Assembly (NCBI RefSeq): GCF_009796785.1
Contig: NZ_CP047026.1
Coordinates: 1,820,001-1,884,000 of the forward strand
Source of the DNA: Polaribacter sp. L3A8
GTDB lineage: Bacteria > Bacteroidota > Bacteroidia > Flavobacteriales > Flavobacteriaceae
DNA: 64,000 nucleotides
Direction of reading: 5' to 3'
In this document: positions 25,383 to 34,023 of the stretch, one piece after another
Numbering within the stretch: position 1 is the first letter of the stretch
Layout: every line of letters begins with the position of its first letter
Notes under the pieces: generated by a model
The model's database searches: none
The model's input: the letters and a program-made list of their open reading frames with translations, nothing else
Told to the model about the DNA's origin: nothing
Translations under genes and position numbers: made by a program

Positions 25383-26411
25383 TTAATTTGCTTTATATTC
25401 TTTTACAGCATCGATAAATGCTTTTGCGTTTTCTAACGGAATGTTTGGTAAAATACCATGCCCAAGGTTTACAACTAATTTGTCTTTACCAAATTCATTA
25501 ATCATTTGGTGCACCATTTTTTTGATAACTGCTGGTGGAGAAAATAATCTTGTTGGATCGAAATTACCTTGTAAAGTAATATTTCCGCCAGATAAATAAC
25601 GTGCATTTCTTGGAGAACACGTCCAATCTACCCCTAAAGCAGAAGCACCCGATTTAGACATCTCGTTTAAAGCAAACCAACATCCTTTACCAAATGCAAT
25701 AACTGGGGTTTCGTCTTTTAAAGCATCGATAATTTGTTGAATATATTGCCAAGAAAATTCTTGATAATCCACAGGTGACAACATGCCTCCCCAAGAATCA
25801 AAAACCTGAACTGCATCTACACCTGCTGCTACTTTTGCTTTTAAATAAGCAATTGTAGTGTCTGTAATTTTTTGTAATAATGAATGTGCAACCACAGGGT
25901 TTGTAAAGCATAATTCTTTTGCTTTGTCAAAATTCTTAGAACCTTGTCCTTGTACACAATAACACAAGATTGTCCAAGGTGAACCTGCAAAACCAATTAA
26001 CGGCACCTCATCATTTAATTTTTCTTTAGTCGCTTTAATTGCTTCCATTACGTAACCTAAAGCTTCGTTTACATCTGGTACAATTACGCTATCTAAATCT
26101 TTTTGCGTACGAATTGGGTTTGGCAAATAAGGACCAAAATCTGGTTTCATTTGCACTTCTATATTCATTGCTTGTGGAATCACCAAAATATCTGAAAACA
26201 GAATTGCAGCATCCATACCATATCTTCTAATTGGTTGCACCGTAATTTCTGAAGCCAATTCTGGAGTTTGACAACGGGTAAAAAAATCGTACTTCTTTTT
26301 TATTTCCTGAAATTCTGGTAAATACCTTCCTGCTTGACGCATCATCCAAACTGGCGGACGGTCTACAGTTTCTCCTTTTAAGGCTCTTAAAAATAAATCG
26401 TTTTTTATCAT
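25383..26411 (-). CDS. hemE: Uroporphyrinogen decarboxylase
   Basis: 342 residues. Removes the four acetate carboxyls of uroporphyrinogen III to give coproporphyrinogen III. Substrate-binding N-terminus [17 protein letters not shown] at about 19-35 with the conserved Arg pair, [12 protein letters not shown] near 71-82 with the catalytic Asp, and GFAGSPWTI near 138-146 are intact; the C-terminal [14 protein letters not shown] loop carries the conserved His. Transcribed with the isomerase gene downstream and preceded on the same strand by hemL, with a 73-base gap that contains a 7-bp tandem array. Confidence 0.97.
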   Translation of the reverse strand: MIKNDLFLRALKGETVDRPPVWMMRQAGRYLPEFQEIKKKYDFFTRCQTPELASEITVQPIRRYGMDAAILFSDILVIPQAMNIEVQMKPDFGPYLPNPIRTQKDLDSVIVPDVNEALGYVMEAIKATKEKLNDEVPLIGFAGSPWTILCYCVQGQGSKNFDKAKELCFTNPVVAHSLLQKITDTTIAYLKAKVAAGVDAVQVFDSWGGMLSPVDYQEFSWQYIQQIIDALKDETPVIAFGKGCWFALNEMSKSGASALGVDWTCSPRNARYLSGGNITLQGNFDPTRLFSPPAVIKKMVHQMINEFGKDKLVVNLGHGILPNIPLENAKAFIDAVKEYKAN

Positions 26412-26417
26412 GGTTTT

Positions 26418-26445
26418 GCTTTAGGCTTTAGGCTTTAGGCTTTAG
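26418..26445 (-). repeat. Heptanucleotide tandem array, GCTTTAG x4
   Basis: Four exact 7-bp units (plus-strand GCTTTAG) at 26418-26445, immediately 5' of the hemE start at 26411 on the minus strand. The rest of the 73-base hemL-hemE gap is ordinary sequence with AAGC echoes (TTAAAGC, TTAAGGC) that look like decayed units. Confidence 0.85.
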
Positions 26446-26484
26446 GCTACGCAGAGCTTAAAGCATATTGCTTAAGGCATTTAT

Positions 26485-27783
26485 TTATATTGTTTTCATT
26501 TTAGAAACAGCTAACATACCCTTATCTATTGCATTTGCTATTTTTTTAATATCTTTTTCTGATAAAGCAGATGATAAAAACCATGCTTCAAACTGACTTG
26601 GAGGTAAGAAAACTCCGTTTTTGATCATTTCCCAAAAGAAAACAGCAAACTTTTTTGTATCAGACAATTGTGCCTCTACAAAATTAGTTACCTCACTATT
26701 TACAAAGAAAGGATTTAACATAGAACCAAATCTATTTACCGTTAAAGCTACATTGTATTTCTTAGCCGTTTCTAATAAAATAACTTCTATAATAGCCCCT
26801 GTTTCTTGAAACTTTTTATATGGATTTTGCTTTTTCAACTCTGTTAAAGTAGCTATTCCACTTGCCATAGCAATCGGATTTCCGCTTAACGTTCCTGCTT
26901 GATACATTCCGCCTAAAGGCGATACTTCTTGCATAATTTCTTCTCTTGCTCCGTAAGCACCAACAGGGAAACCTCCTCCAATAACTTTACCTAAACACGT
27001 AATATCTGCTTCTACACCTAATAACTCTTGCGCTCCACCAAATTTAGAACGGAAACCAGTCATTACTTCATCAACAATTAATAAGGCTCCTTTAGTTTCT
27101 AAATAGGCTTTTAATTCTACTAAGAAATTATTTTCAGGAACAACAACTCCCATATTACCAGCAATTGGTTCAATAATTACACCCGCAATATTATCGTCGT
27201 TTTCAAAGTGTTTTTTTACACTATCTAAATCGTTAAAATTAGAAATTAACGTGTTTTTTACAGCCCCTTCTGGTACACCTTTAGAACCTGGTAAGCTTAA
27301 TGTTACCAAACCAGAACCTGCTGCTACTAATAAAGCATCTTGGTGCCCATGGTAACAACCTGCAAATTTTATAATTTTGTCTTTTCCGGTAAAAGCTCTT
27401 GCCAAACGAATTCCGCTTAAAACAGCTTCTGTACCAGAATTTACAAAACGAACTTTATCCATTCCTGGAAAAGCATCACAAACTATTTTTGCTAATTTTA
27501 TTTCATTTTCTGTAGATGCACCAAAAGAATAACCATTTTTTAATGCTTTTTCAACTGCTTTTTGAACTTTTTTATGACGATGACCTAAAATCATTGGTCC
27601 GTAAGAAAGTACTAAATCTACATATTTGTTTCCATCAACATCTGTAATTTTAGTTCCTTTTGCTTTTTTGATAAACAACGGATTTCCACCAACTGATGAA
27701 AATGCTCTTACTGGAGAATTTACGGCTCCAACAAGATGTTTTAATCCTTTTTTATATAATTTTTCTGATTTTTTGAATTCCAT
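26485..27783 (-). CDS. hemL: Glutamate-1-semialdehyde 2,1-aminomutase
   Basis: PLP enzyme that turns glutamate-1-semialdehyde into 5-aminolevulinate, the second step of the C5 pathway. 432 residues with LYKKGLKHLVGAVNSPVRAF at the N-terminus, RFVNSGTEAVLSGIRLARA near 115-134, CYHGHQDALL near 142-151, DEVMTGFR near 239-246 and the PLP lysine in TCLGKVIGGGFPVGAYG near 262-278. Pairing with HemA shows that ALA is made from glutamyl-tRNA, as in other Bacteroidota. Lies between hemB and hemE on the minus strand. Confidence 0.97.
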   Translation of the reverse strand: MEFKKSEKLYKKGLKHLVGAVNSPVRAFSSVGGNPLFIKKAKGTKITDVDGNKYVDLVLSYGPMILGHRHKKVQKAVEKALKNGYSFGASTENEIKLAKIVCDAFPGMDKVRFVNSGTEAVLSGIRLARAFTGKDKIIKFAGCYHGHQDALLVAAGSGLVTLSLPGSKGVPEGAVKNTLISNFNDLDSVKKHFENDDNIAGVIIEPIAGNMGVVVPENNFLVELKAYLETKGALLIVDEVMTGFRSKFGGAQELLGVEADITCLGKVIGGGFPVGAYGAREEIMQEVSPLGGMYQAGTLSGNPIAMASGIATLTELKKQNPYKKFQETGAIIEVILLETAKKYNVALTVNRFGSMLNPFFVNSEVTNFVEAQLSDTKKFAVFFWEMIKNGVFLPPSQFEAWFLSSALSEKDIKKIANAIDKGMLAVSKMKTI

Positions 27784-27798
27784 TTTTTTTGGCTTTTT

Positions 27799-27855
27799 GT
27801 CAGTTCGAGCGCAGTCGATAACTAATTAAACCTCTCGACTGCGCTCGAGGAGACA
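27799..27855. repeat. GC-rich palindrome between hemB and hemL
   Basis: TCGAGCGCAGTCGA (27805-27818) is the exact reverse complement of TCGACTGCGCTCGA (27835-27848) with a 16-base A/T loop. The element begins GTCAGT and closes with GAGACA. The GC content stands out sharply from the surroundings. A near copy lies at 28846-28904. Confidence 0.88.
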
Positions 27856-27865
27856 TTTTGATATT

Positions 27866-28831
27866 TTATTTCTTCAACAATACTCTCGCTGCTTCTTTTG
27901 CAAAATACGTAATAATAATATCTGCTCCTGCTCTTTTCATAGACAGTAAGCTTTCCATCATTACTCTTTCACCATCAATCCAACCTTTTTCTGCAGCGGA
28001 TTTTACCATTGCATATTCTCCACTTACATTATAACATGCAATTGGACGATCGAAATTGTTTTTTAAATCTCTAATAATATCTAAGTAAGAAAGTGCTGGT
28101 TTTACCATTAATATGTCTGCTCCTTCTTGATCATCAAAAGTAGCTTCTCGCATTCCTTCATCTCTGTTTGATGGATCCATTTGATATGTTCTTCTGTCTC
28201 CAAATGTTGGGGCAGAATCTGCAGCATCTCTAAAAGGACCATAAAATGCAGATGCATATTTTACAGAATATGCCATTATTGGCAAGTTTGCAAAACCTGT
28301 ATTGTCTAAAGATTCTCTAACCATAGCAATTGTTCCATCCATCATTCCAGATGGCGCAACCATATCTACTCCTGCTTTTGCGTGAGAAATTACTTGTTTT
28401 GCTAAATTAACTAAAGTTGCATCATTATCAACATCATTGTCGTGTATTACTCCGCAATGACCATGAGAAGTGTATTCGCAAAAACAAACATCTGTAATTA
28501 CATATAAACTTGGGTAATTCTTTTTGATAAAACGAATTGCTTGTTGCATAATTCCGTTATCATTCCAAGTTTCTGTTCCTTCTTCATCTTTAGTTGATGG
28601 AATTCCGAACAATAAAACTGCGGGTATATTTAAAGAAACAACCTCCTCTAATTCTTTAGAAATTCTATCTAAAGAAAAACGTTTGATTCCTGGCATAGAA
28701 ACAATTTCTGTTTCTATATTTTCTCCTTCTTCAATAAAAAGTGGATAGACAAAATCATCTACAGATAATTTAGTTTCTCTAACCAATCTTCTAATTCCTT
28801 CTGACTTTCTTAATCTTCTTGTTCTGAACAT
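27866..28831 (-). CDS. hemB: Delta-aminolevulinic acid dehydratase (porphobilinogen synthase)
   Basis: Condenses two 5-aminolevulinate molecules to porphobilinogen. The 321 residues show [16 protein letters not shown] at about 25-40, [16 protein letters not shown] near 118-133 (the cysteines of the Zn-binding type are partly conserved), the Schiff-base lysine in [18 protein letters not shown] near 194-211, and the second active-site lysine in [12 protein letters not shown] near 247-258. Flanked on both sides by near-identical GC-rich palindromes. Confidence 0.97.
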   Translation of the reverse strand: MFRTRRLRKSEGIRRLVRETKLSVDDFVYPLFIEEGENIETEIVSMPGIKRFSLDRISKELEEVVSLNIPAVLLFGIPSTKDEEGTETWNDNGIMQQAIRFIKKNYPSLYVITDVCFCEYTSHGHCGVIHDNDVDNDATLVNLAKQVISHAKAGVDMVAPSGMMDGTIAMVRESLDNTGFANLPIMAYSVKYASAFYGPFRDAADSAPTFGDRRTYQMDPSNRDEGMREATFDDQEGADILMVKPALSYLDIIRDLKNNFDRPIACYNVSGEYAMVKSAAEKGWIDGERVMMESLLSMKRAGADIIITYFAKEAARVLLKK

Positions 28832-28845
28832 AAATTTTAGCTTAT

Positions 28846-28904
28846 GTCAGGTCGAGCGCAGTCGAGACCTAATTTATAAAACCTCTCGACTGCGCTCGAG
28901 GAAA
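28846..28904. repeat. GC-rich palindrome between hemCD and hemB
   Basis: TCGAGCGCAGTCGAGA (28852-28867) pairs perfectly with TCTCGACTGCGCTCGA (28884-28899) over a 16-base A/T loop. It shares its arms with the element at 27799-27855, one gene away. It is intercistronic and has no T run, so it is not a simple terminator; it could act as an mRNA processing or stability hairpin. Confidence 0.88.
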
Positions 28905-28910
28905 CATTCT

Positions 28911-30506
28911 TTATTCTTTAGAGAAATAAGTATTTACCAATTCTAATACACTATCTACACTAGGCATATTGGCAACTTCTACTTTTTCAAAGTACTTTCT
29001 TGCTTCTACGGCCGTAGTTTCTCCAATACAAAAAGCAATTCTATCTGGATTGTTTACTTCTAAATAACTTTCTATACCAGACGGACTATAAAATAAGACA
29101 CCAGAAACTTCATCTTCAATTTTCTCTGGACTTAACATTGTTTTATAAGCCTCTACTTCATTTACAGAAATATCACGTGCCTTTAAGAAAGCAGGTAAAA
29201 CATCTAATCTTAAGTTACTACAAAAATAAGTTACCTTTTTATTCTCTAATTCAGTTGCTAGGTATTCTGCTAATTTCTTTGCATTTTTAGATACATGTGC
29301 AACTTTACCAATTCTATTTTCAATCAGTTTTTTTGTTCTTCTACCAACACAGTAAATGTTCTTAAAATTCATTTCATCTCTTGTGAAAGAATTTAAAAGT
29401 GCTTCTACTCCATTCTGACTAGTGATAACAACGTTTTCTATTTCGTTTTTCATCACTTTAGCAGGAATTCTATTAAAACGGATTTTAATAAAATCGCTAT
29501 CTTTAATTCCGATAGTTTCTGATAAAGATTCCTTCTGAAGCTCTGAAAGTTTTTTAGTAGAAAAGATACTTTGCAAAGGAGCAACAGTTTCTGCCGCATC
29601 TTCTGCAATTAACTCTTTACCACCTTTATTAATAATATAGTCTGCACAATCTTTAGCCAAATAACGATGGCTACCAACTTTTGCCGTTTTAGCAACAGAA
29701 ATCTTTTTAGAACCATCTTTTTTTAATAAAACACCTCTAAAGTTTATTTCTTCTGTTTTTCCATCAATATAAGCTACTGCCCCAATTGGTGCAGTACAAC
29801 CACCTTCTAAAAGATGTAAAAACTCACGTTCTATTGTTGTACAAATCTCTGTTTCTTTGTGATTTAATTGTTCACATGCATCTAAAGAATAATCATCTTT
29901 TTGTAAACAAGTAACCATCATTGTACCTTGTCCTGGTGCAGGAGTCATCCAAGAAAGACTAATAGCATCGTCTGGTTTTTTTCCAATACGATATAAACCT
30001 GCAGCAGCAAAAATAGCGCCATCCCAAGTTTCACTTTCTTCTAACTTCTCTAAACGAGTATTTACATTACCTCTTAAACCTTCTACTTTATGTGTTGGAT
30101 ATCTATCTAACCACATTGCTTTTCTACGCAAACTTCCGGTAGCAATTACCCCACCTGGTTGTCCAAAAAACTCTTCGTTTCCTTTTAGTATTAAAACATC
30201 AGAATAATCATCACGTCTTAAAACAGCCGCTTGTATAATTCCTTCTGGTAAAACTGTAGGTACATCTTTAAGAGAATGTACAGCAATATCAATATCGCCA
30301 TTTAACATAGCAATATCTAAATTTTTAGTAAAGACACCTGTAACACCTAATTCATATAAGGGTTTATCTAAAACAATATCTCCCAAAGATTTTATAGGGA
30401 CAATTACAGACTCATAGCCTAATTCCTTTAATTCTTTGCGCACTTTATTAGCTTGCCAAAGCGCTAATTCGCTATCACGAGTTCCTATTCTTATTATTTT
30501 CTGCAT
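28911..30506 (-). CDS. hemC: HemC-HemD fusion: hydroxymethylbilane synthase / uroporphyrinogen-III synthase
   Basis: 531 residues, far longer than HemC alone (about 310). Residues 1-305 are porphobilinogen deaminase: IGTRDSELALWQAN 7-20, HSLKDVPT 77-84 with catalytic D81, and the dipyrromethane-cofactor cysteine C237 in LEGGCTAPIGA. Residues from about 315 to the end resemble uroporphyrinogen-III synthase: two Rossmann-like lobes with VVITSQNGVEALLN, VGRRTKKLI, VLFYSPSGIESYL and FCIGETTAVEARKYF. Two successive steps of tetrapyrrole assembly, linear bilane formation and ring closure with D-ring inversion, are thus on one chain. It starts 11 bases after the hemA stop. The HemD half is recognised by pattern only. 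Confidence 0.92.
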   Translation of the reverse strand: MQKIIRIGTRDSELALWQANKVRKELKELGYESVIVPIKSLGDIVLDKPLYELGVTGVFTKNLDIAMLNGDIDIAVHSLKDVPTVLPEGIIQAAVLRRDDYSDVLILKGNEEFFGQPGGVIATGSLRRKAMWLDRYPTHKVEGLRGNVNTRLEKLEESETWDGAIFAAAGLYRIGKKPDDAISLSWMTPAPGQGTMMVTCLQKDDYSLDACEQLNHKETEICTTIEREFLHLLEGGCTAPIGAVAYIDGKTEEINFRGVLLKKDGSKKISVAKTAKVGSHRYLAKDCADYIINKGGKELIAEDAAETVAPLQSIFSTKKLSELQKESLSETIGIKDSDFIKIRFNRIPAKVMKNEIENVVITSQNGVEALLNSFTRDEMNFKNIYCVGRRTKKLIENRIGKVAHVSKNAKKLAEYLATELENKKVTYFCSNLRLDVLPAFLKARDISVNEVEAYKTMLSPEKIEDEVSGVLFYSPSGIESYLEVNNPDRIAFCIGETTAVEARKYFEKVEVANMPSVDSVLELVNTYFSKE

Positions 30507-30517
30507 GGAGTTGTTGA

Positions 30518-31753
30518 TTAAGATTTAAAAACCTTATTAATTACTTGTAGGCTTTGTGAAACAGATGTTTCTTCATCTTTTAAATGTTTCACAAATTGTG
30601 TGGTTATTTTCTGTATAAAACGTGAAGTTAAGATTTCTGCTTGACTTTCATCAAAACCAGCAATCTTTTTCTTTTGAAAATTAATTTCGTCGTTTGTAAT
30701 ATTTTCTAATGATTTCTTTAAAGCAGCAATTGCAGGTGTAAATCTTCTATGATTTAACCATTCATTAAACTCTGCTTTATGAGTTTCTATAATTGCTTCT
30801 GCAAACGGCACTTCTTGTTGACGCATCGTTAAAGTTTCATCCGTAATTTTAGAAAGTTCATCAATATTTACAATAGAAACACCTTTAAAATCAGTTACAT
30901 CCTTTGCCACATTTTCTGGCATAGATAAATCTAAAATTAATAAATCTCTATTTTTAGTAATATGTTCTTTTGTAATGGTAGGTTTATCTGCACCTGTAGA
31001 AACAATTAAAACATCTGCTTTTTCAATTTCTTTAGATAAGTTTTCTATTACAGCTTTTCTAATAGTTCTATGCTCCTTAACAAATTCTGATGTTTTTTCT
31101 TCAGTTCTGTTAATTAAACACACCGACTTATTTTGAGTGTATTCTGCTAAATTTTTACAGGTATGTTTTCCCATTTTACCTAAACCAAATACTAAAATAT
31201 TTTTAGTATTGTACCCAGGTAAATTTTTAATAAGATACTGAATAGCTGCATAAGAAACAGAAGTTGTACCCGAACTTAATCTCGTTTCATTCTTAACTCT
31301 TTTACTTGCCTGAAGCACACAGTTTATCAACCTTTCTGAATACGCATTTGTAGTTTTTAAAGATTTTGCCATTTTAAAAGACTGTCTTAATTGACCTACA
31401 ATCTCGTAATCTCCTAAAATCTGACTTTCTAATCCTGTTCCAATTCTAAACAATTGCTGAATAGCTTCTTGGTTTTTATACACATTAGAAACTTTAGAAA
31501 ACTCCTGAATTGTTCCTTCAGAAAACTCACATAACAATTCTATTAATTGACAAGGACGTTCTGCAAAGCCGCTAATTTCTGTTCTGTTACAAGTAGAAAT
31601 GATAAAGACACCTTTATAGCCTCTTTCTTTAGATAGTTTTAACAACAAGGATTGGTTTTCTTTTGATAAAGAAAATTTTCCACGTGTGTTAGCATCCGCT
31701 TTTTTGTAACTAACGCCAATATTATAAAAGTGCTCTTGCCTGTGCTCTTGCAT
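30518..31753 (-). CDS. hemA: Glutamyl-tRNA reductase
   Basis: First committed enzyme of the C5 heme pathway: reduces glutamyl-tRNA to glutamate-1-semialdehyde with NADPH. 411 residues with the catalytic C55 in IISTCNRTEI, the GTGLESQILGDYEIVGQ segment near 107-123, the NADPH-binding VFGLGKMGKHTCKNL near 185-199 and a C-terminal dimerisation helix region. It is the first gene of the minus-strand cluster and faces an AraC-type regulator gene across 204 bases with promoter elements in both directions, so control at this point could set flux through the whole pathway. Confidence 0.96.
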   Translation of the reverse strand: MQEHRQEHFYNIGVSYKKADANTRGKFSLSKENQSLLLKLSKERGYKGVFIISTCNRTEISGFAERPCQLIELLCEFSEGTIQEFSKVSNVYKNQEAIQQLFRIGTGLESQILGDYEIVGQLRQSFKMAKSLKTTNAYSERLINCVLQASKRVKNETRLSSGTTSVSYAAIQYLIKNLPGYNTKNILVFGLGKMGKHTCKNLAEYTQNKSVCLINRTEEKTSEFVKEHRTIRKAVIENLSKEIEKADVLIVSTGADKPTITKEHITKNRDLLILDLSMPENVAKDVTDFKGVSIVNIDELSKITDETLTMRQQEVPFAEAIIETHKAEFNEWLNHRRFTPAIAALKKSLENITNDEINFQKKKIAGFDESQAEILTSRFIQKITTQFVKHLKDEETSVSQSLQVINKVFKS

Positions 31754-31771
31754 ATAAATTTAAAAGTGGGA

Positions 31772-31779
31772 CAAAAGTA
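31772..31779 (-). promoter_or_regulatory. hemA: Candidate -7 element of hemA promoter
   Basis: On the minus strand TACTTTTG matches TAnnTTTG and lies 18 bases before the hemA ATG. No clear -33 TTG is seen at the right distance, so the promoter may depend on an activator. Confidence 0.5.
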
Positions 31780-31874
31780 TAAACTTCAATTAGAAAAAAA
31801 TGTCGCTTAAGGGACTTTTTATAACGTTATATGTTTTTTCATTAATTTTTATTTAGAAAATAACCGAAAAGCAT

Positions 31875-31882
31875 TACTTTTG
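31875..31882 (+). promoter_or_regulatory. Candidate -7 element of the AraC-type regulator gene
   Basis: TACTTTTG matches TAnnTTTG exactly, about 75 bases before the ATG at 31958. The identical octamer occurs in the hemA promoter on the other strand. A -33 TTG is not evident. Confidence 0.48.
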
Positions 31883-31957
31883 CTATAGAATTAAGTTTTT
31901 ACTTGTTTTTATATAGAACCATTCTAAATAAAAAAAATCACAGCAAAAAGATTATTT

Positions 31958-32842
31958 ATGTTCAAAAATGTCGGAGAAAGTACATTTGAAGAAATTACTT
32001 TAGAAAAAGGTTTTTATCTGCTTCATTTTCAGAACGAAAGTAAAGAAATAGATAATTTTGATAGAAAAATTAACAATGCTTTTATTCAAATTCATTTTTG
32101 TTTACGAGGAAAAGCTAAATTTCTATTTAATAATGGTACTTATTCTTTTGATGTTTTAGACAACAGAGCTATTTTATTATACAATCCACAAAGAATTTTA
32201 CCCATCAATTTAGAAATTCAACCTAAAACAACATTGGTTTCCCTTTTAATTTCTATTGAAAAATTTCATTCATTATTCTCTAAAGAATCTAGTTATATCC
32301 CTTTTTTAAGTGATGAGAATAGTAACAAGAAATATTATGACGATTCTGAAATTAAACATGGTGTTGCCATGGTTTTACAAGAAATCATCAACTCTAAAAC
32401 AAATAATTCTATTAGAGACCTATATGTTAGAGGGAAAGTATACGAATTATTAAGTCTTCATTTTCAGAAGGAAGAAAATTTGGAAGGTGAATTTTGTCCT
32501 TTTTTAGTTGATGAACAGAATGTAATCAAAATAAGAAAAGCAAAAGAAATTATTATTTCTAGAATGGCAGAACCACCTAGTTTACAAGAACTAGCAAATG
32601 AAATCGGTCTAAATATTAAAAAATTAAAAGAAGGTTTTAAACAAATTTACGGCGATACCGTTTACAGTTTTTTACTTGACTATAAAATGGAGTATGCAAG
32701 AAAATTACTAGAAAGCAATCAATTTAATGTAAATGAAGTTGGTGTAAAAATTGGTTACAGTACAGCAAGTCATTTTATTGCAGCCTTTAAAAAGAAATTT
32801 GGTACTACACCAAAAAAACATGTATTAAGCACAAACCAGTAA
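31958..32842 (+). CDS. AraC-family transcriptional regulator next to heme genes
   Basis: 294 residues. The C-terminal 100 residues hold the double helix-turn-helix of AraC/XylS proteins: PSLQELANEIGLNIKKLKEGF for the first and NVNEVGVKIGYSTASHFIAAF for the second, followed by KKKFGTTPKKH. The N-terminal 180 residues are a divergent sensory domain of cupin-like strands (for example HFCLRGKAKFLFN near 45-57) without recognised ligand residues. It is divergent from hemA, which makes it a good candidate regulator of heme synthesis, for example in response to iron or heme, but no operator repeats were proven. Its stop codon lies inside the first unit of a 12-copy 7-bp array. Confidence 0.9.
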   Translation: MFKNVGESTFEEITLEKGFYLLHFQNESKEIDNFDRKINNAFIQIHFCLRGKAKFLFNNGTYSFDVLDNRAILLYNPQRILPINLEIQPKTTLVSLLISIEKFHSLFSKESSYIPFLSDENSNKKYYDDSEIKHGVAMVLQEIINSKTNNSIRDLYVRGKVYELLSLHFQKEENLEGEFCPFLVDEQNVIKIRKAKEIIISRMAEPPSLQELANEIGLNIKKLKEGFKQIYGDTVYSFLLDYKMEYARKLLESNQFNVNEVGVKIGYSTASHFIAAFKKKFGTTPKKHVLSTNQ

Positions 32843-32921
32843 GTAGTAAGCAGTAAGCAGTAAGCAGTAAGCAGTAAGCAGTAAGCAGTAAGCAGTAAGC
32901 AGTAAGCAGTAAGCAGTAAGC
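32838..32921 (+). repeat. Heptanucleotide tandem array, AGTAAGC x12
   Basis: Exactly 84 bases: one AGTAAGT unit then eleven AGTAAGC units. The first unit contains the TAA stop codon (32840-32842) of the AraC-type gene. Downstream follows AAAAATAAAAATTTGAAAC, a near match to the tail after the array at 61352. Copy number of such a perfect array is expected to vary between strains. Confidence 0.95.
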
Positions 32922-33011
32922 AAAAATAAAAATTTGAAACTCTGCAACTAAAAAAAATGAAACTTTGTTACTTTAAAACGCTGAACCTTTAAACCTTTTG
33001 AAATAAAAAAT

Positions 33012-33521
33012 TTGGAACAATTAACACATTACGACATAGAGAACGATCAAAAACAGTTTCCAATAACAATTGTTTGCGATGCTATTAGAACACCAGAAAA
33101 TATAGGAATGTGTTTTAGAATTTCTGAAAGTTTTGGGGTGCAAAAAATCTATTTTCACGAGAATTCACCTACCACAGAAAATAGAATTGTTAAAAAGACG
33201 GCAAGAAATACGGTAAATCAAATTCAACATGAGATTTACACCGATTTTAACGAGACTATTCATCAATTAAAAGCAGAAGGCAACACAATTGTTGGAATAG
33301 AAATTACTGATAAAAGTATCGATATTCAAGATTTTAATTTTAAAAATCATGAAAAAATCGTTTTACTTTTGGGCAGTGAAAGAAACGGAATTGAAAATGT
33401 AGATTTATTAGATCACACAATTGCAATACCAATGTTTGGTAGAAACTCTAGTATGAATGTTATACATAGTTTAGCAATAACGCTGTATGAAGTTACTAAT
33501 CAGTTAAAAAACAGATCCTAA
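33012..33521 (+). CDS. SpoU/TrmH-family RNA 2'-O-ribose methyltransferase
   Basis: 169 residues starting at TTG, a start type used repeatedly in this window. SPOUT-fold motifs: motif 1 AIRTPENIGMCFRISESFGV near 24-43 with the catalytic Arg/Asn, motif 2 LLLGSERNGIENV near 117-129, and motif 3 IPMFGRNSSMNVIHSLAITLYEV near 139-161 (S-N-V-x-x-x-x-A family pattern). Methylates a ribose in tRNA or rRNA with S-adenosylmethionine. It lacks the N-terminal L30e-like domain of RlmB. Substrate unknown. Confidence 0.87.
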   Translation: MEQLTHYDIENDQKQFPITIVCDAIRTPENIGMCFRISESFGVQKIYFHENSPTTENRIVKKTARNTVNQIQHEIYTDFNETIHQLKAEGNTIVGIEITDKSIDIQDFNFKNHEKIVLLLGSERNGIENVDLLDHTIAIPMFGRNSSMNVIHSLAITLYEVTNQLKNRS

Positions 33522-33559
33522 CTTTTATTAAACTAAAGATCTTTAAGCGTTGAAGAATA

Positions 33560-33958
33560 ATGAAATTTAACAGAACAGGAATCATTTTATATACAATTAA
33601 TTACAAATCATGTGTAGATTTTTACGAGAACACGCTAGACTTGAATAAAATGTTTGAAGCAGAAAATTTAACTTGTTTTGAATTTGGGGACGCTTATTTA
33701 ATGGTAGAATTAGACGATAGTTATAAAGAAACTGAAAACAAATCAGAAAGATTTAAAACCTGTTTAAGAATGAATGTTCCAAATGTAAAAGAAATTACAG
33801 AAAAATTAATTTTAAAAAAAATAAAAGTAGAATATCAAGAACATTCTTGGGGAACAATCGCTAAATTTAAAGACCCTGATGGCAATTTGTGTGCTTTTAA
33901 GGACAGCGAAAAATTCGAAGAACAGATTAAAAATTATAGATTAACAAAAACTAATTAA
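33560..33958 (+). CDS. VOC/glyoxalase-superfamily protein
   Basis: 132 residues with the two-repeat beta-alpha-beta-beta-beta fold: N-terminal GIILYTINYKSCVDFYENTLDL, a middle FEFGDAYLMVELDD strand and C-terminal WGTIAKFKDPDGNLCAFKDS, the last two typical of metal-site strands (E and C-terminal Glu/His positions; here E50 and no clear final Glu). Such proteins are lyases, dioxygenases or antibiotic-binding proteins. It shares its strand with the methyltransferase and hemH and may be transcribed with them. Substrate unknown. Confidence 0.83.
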   Translation: MKFNRTGIILYTINYKSCVDFYENTLDLNKMFEAENLTCFEFGDAYLMVELDDSYKETENKSERFKTCLRMNVPNVKEITEKLILKKIKVEYQEHSWGTIAKFKDPDGNLCAFKDSEKFEEQIKNYRLTKTN

Positions 33959-33987
33959 AACAACAAAAGTACATTTTTTCAACATTA

Positions 33988-34018
33988 AAACTTTGAAACT
34001 TTGAAACTTTGAAACTTT
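33988..34018 (+). repeat. Octamer array AAACTTTG upstream of hemH
   Basis: Three full AAACTTTG units and most of a fourth, ending five bases before the hemH ATG at 34024. The same unit appears downstream of the 61352 array (positions about 61402-61419) and in the gap at 1548-1560. Confidence 0.85.
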
Positions 34019-34023
34019 TTTAA

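Noticed and set aside
32838..32921. AGTAAGC array considered as a CRISPR array
   Set aside because: Units are contiguous 7-mers without spacers, and no cas gene is present in the window.
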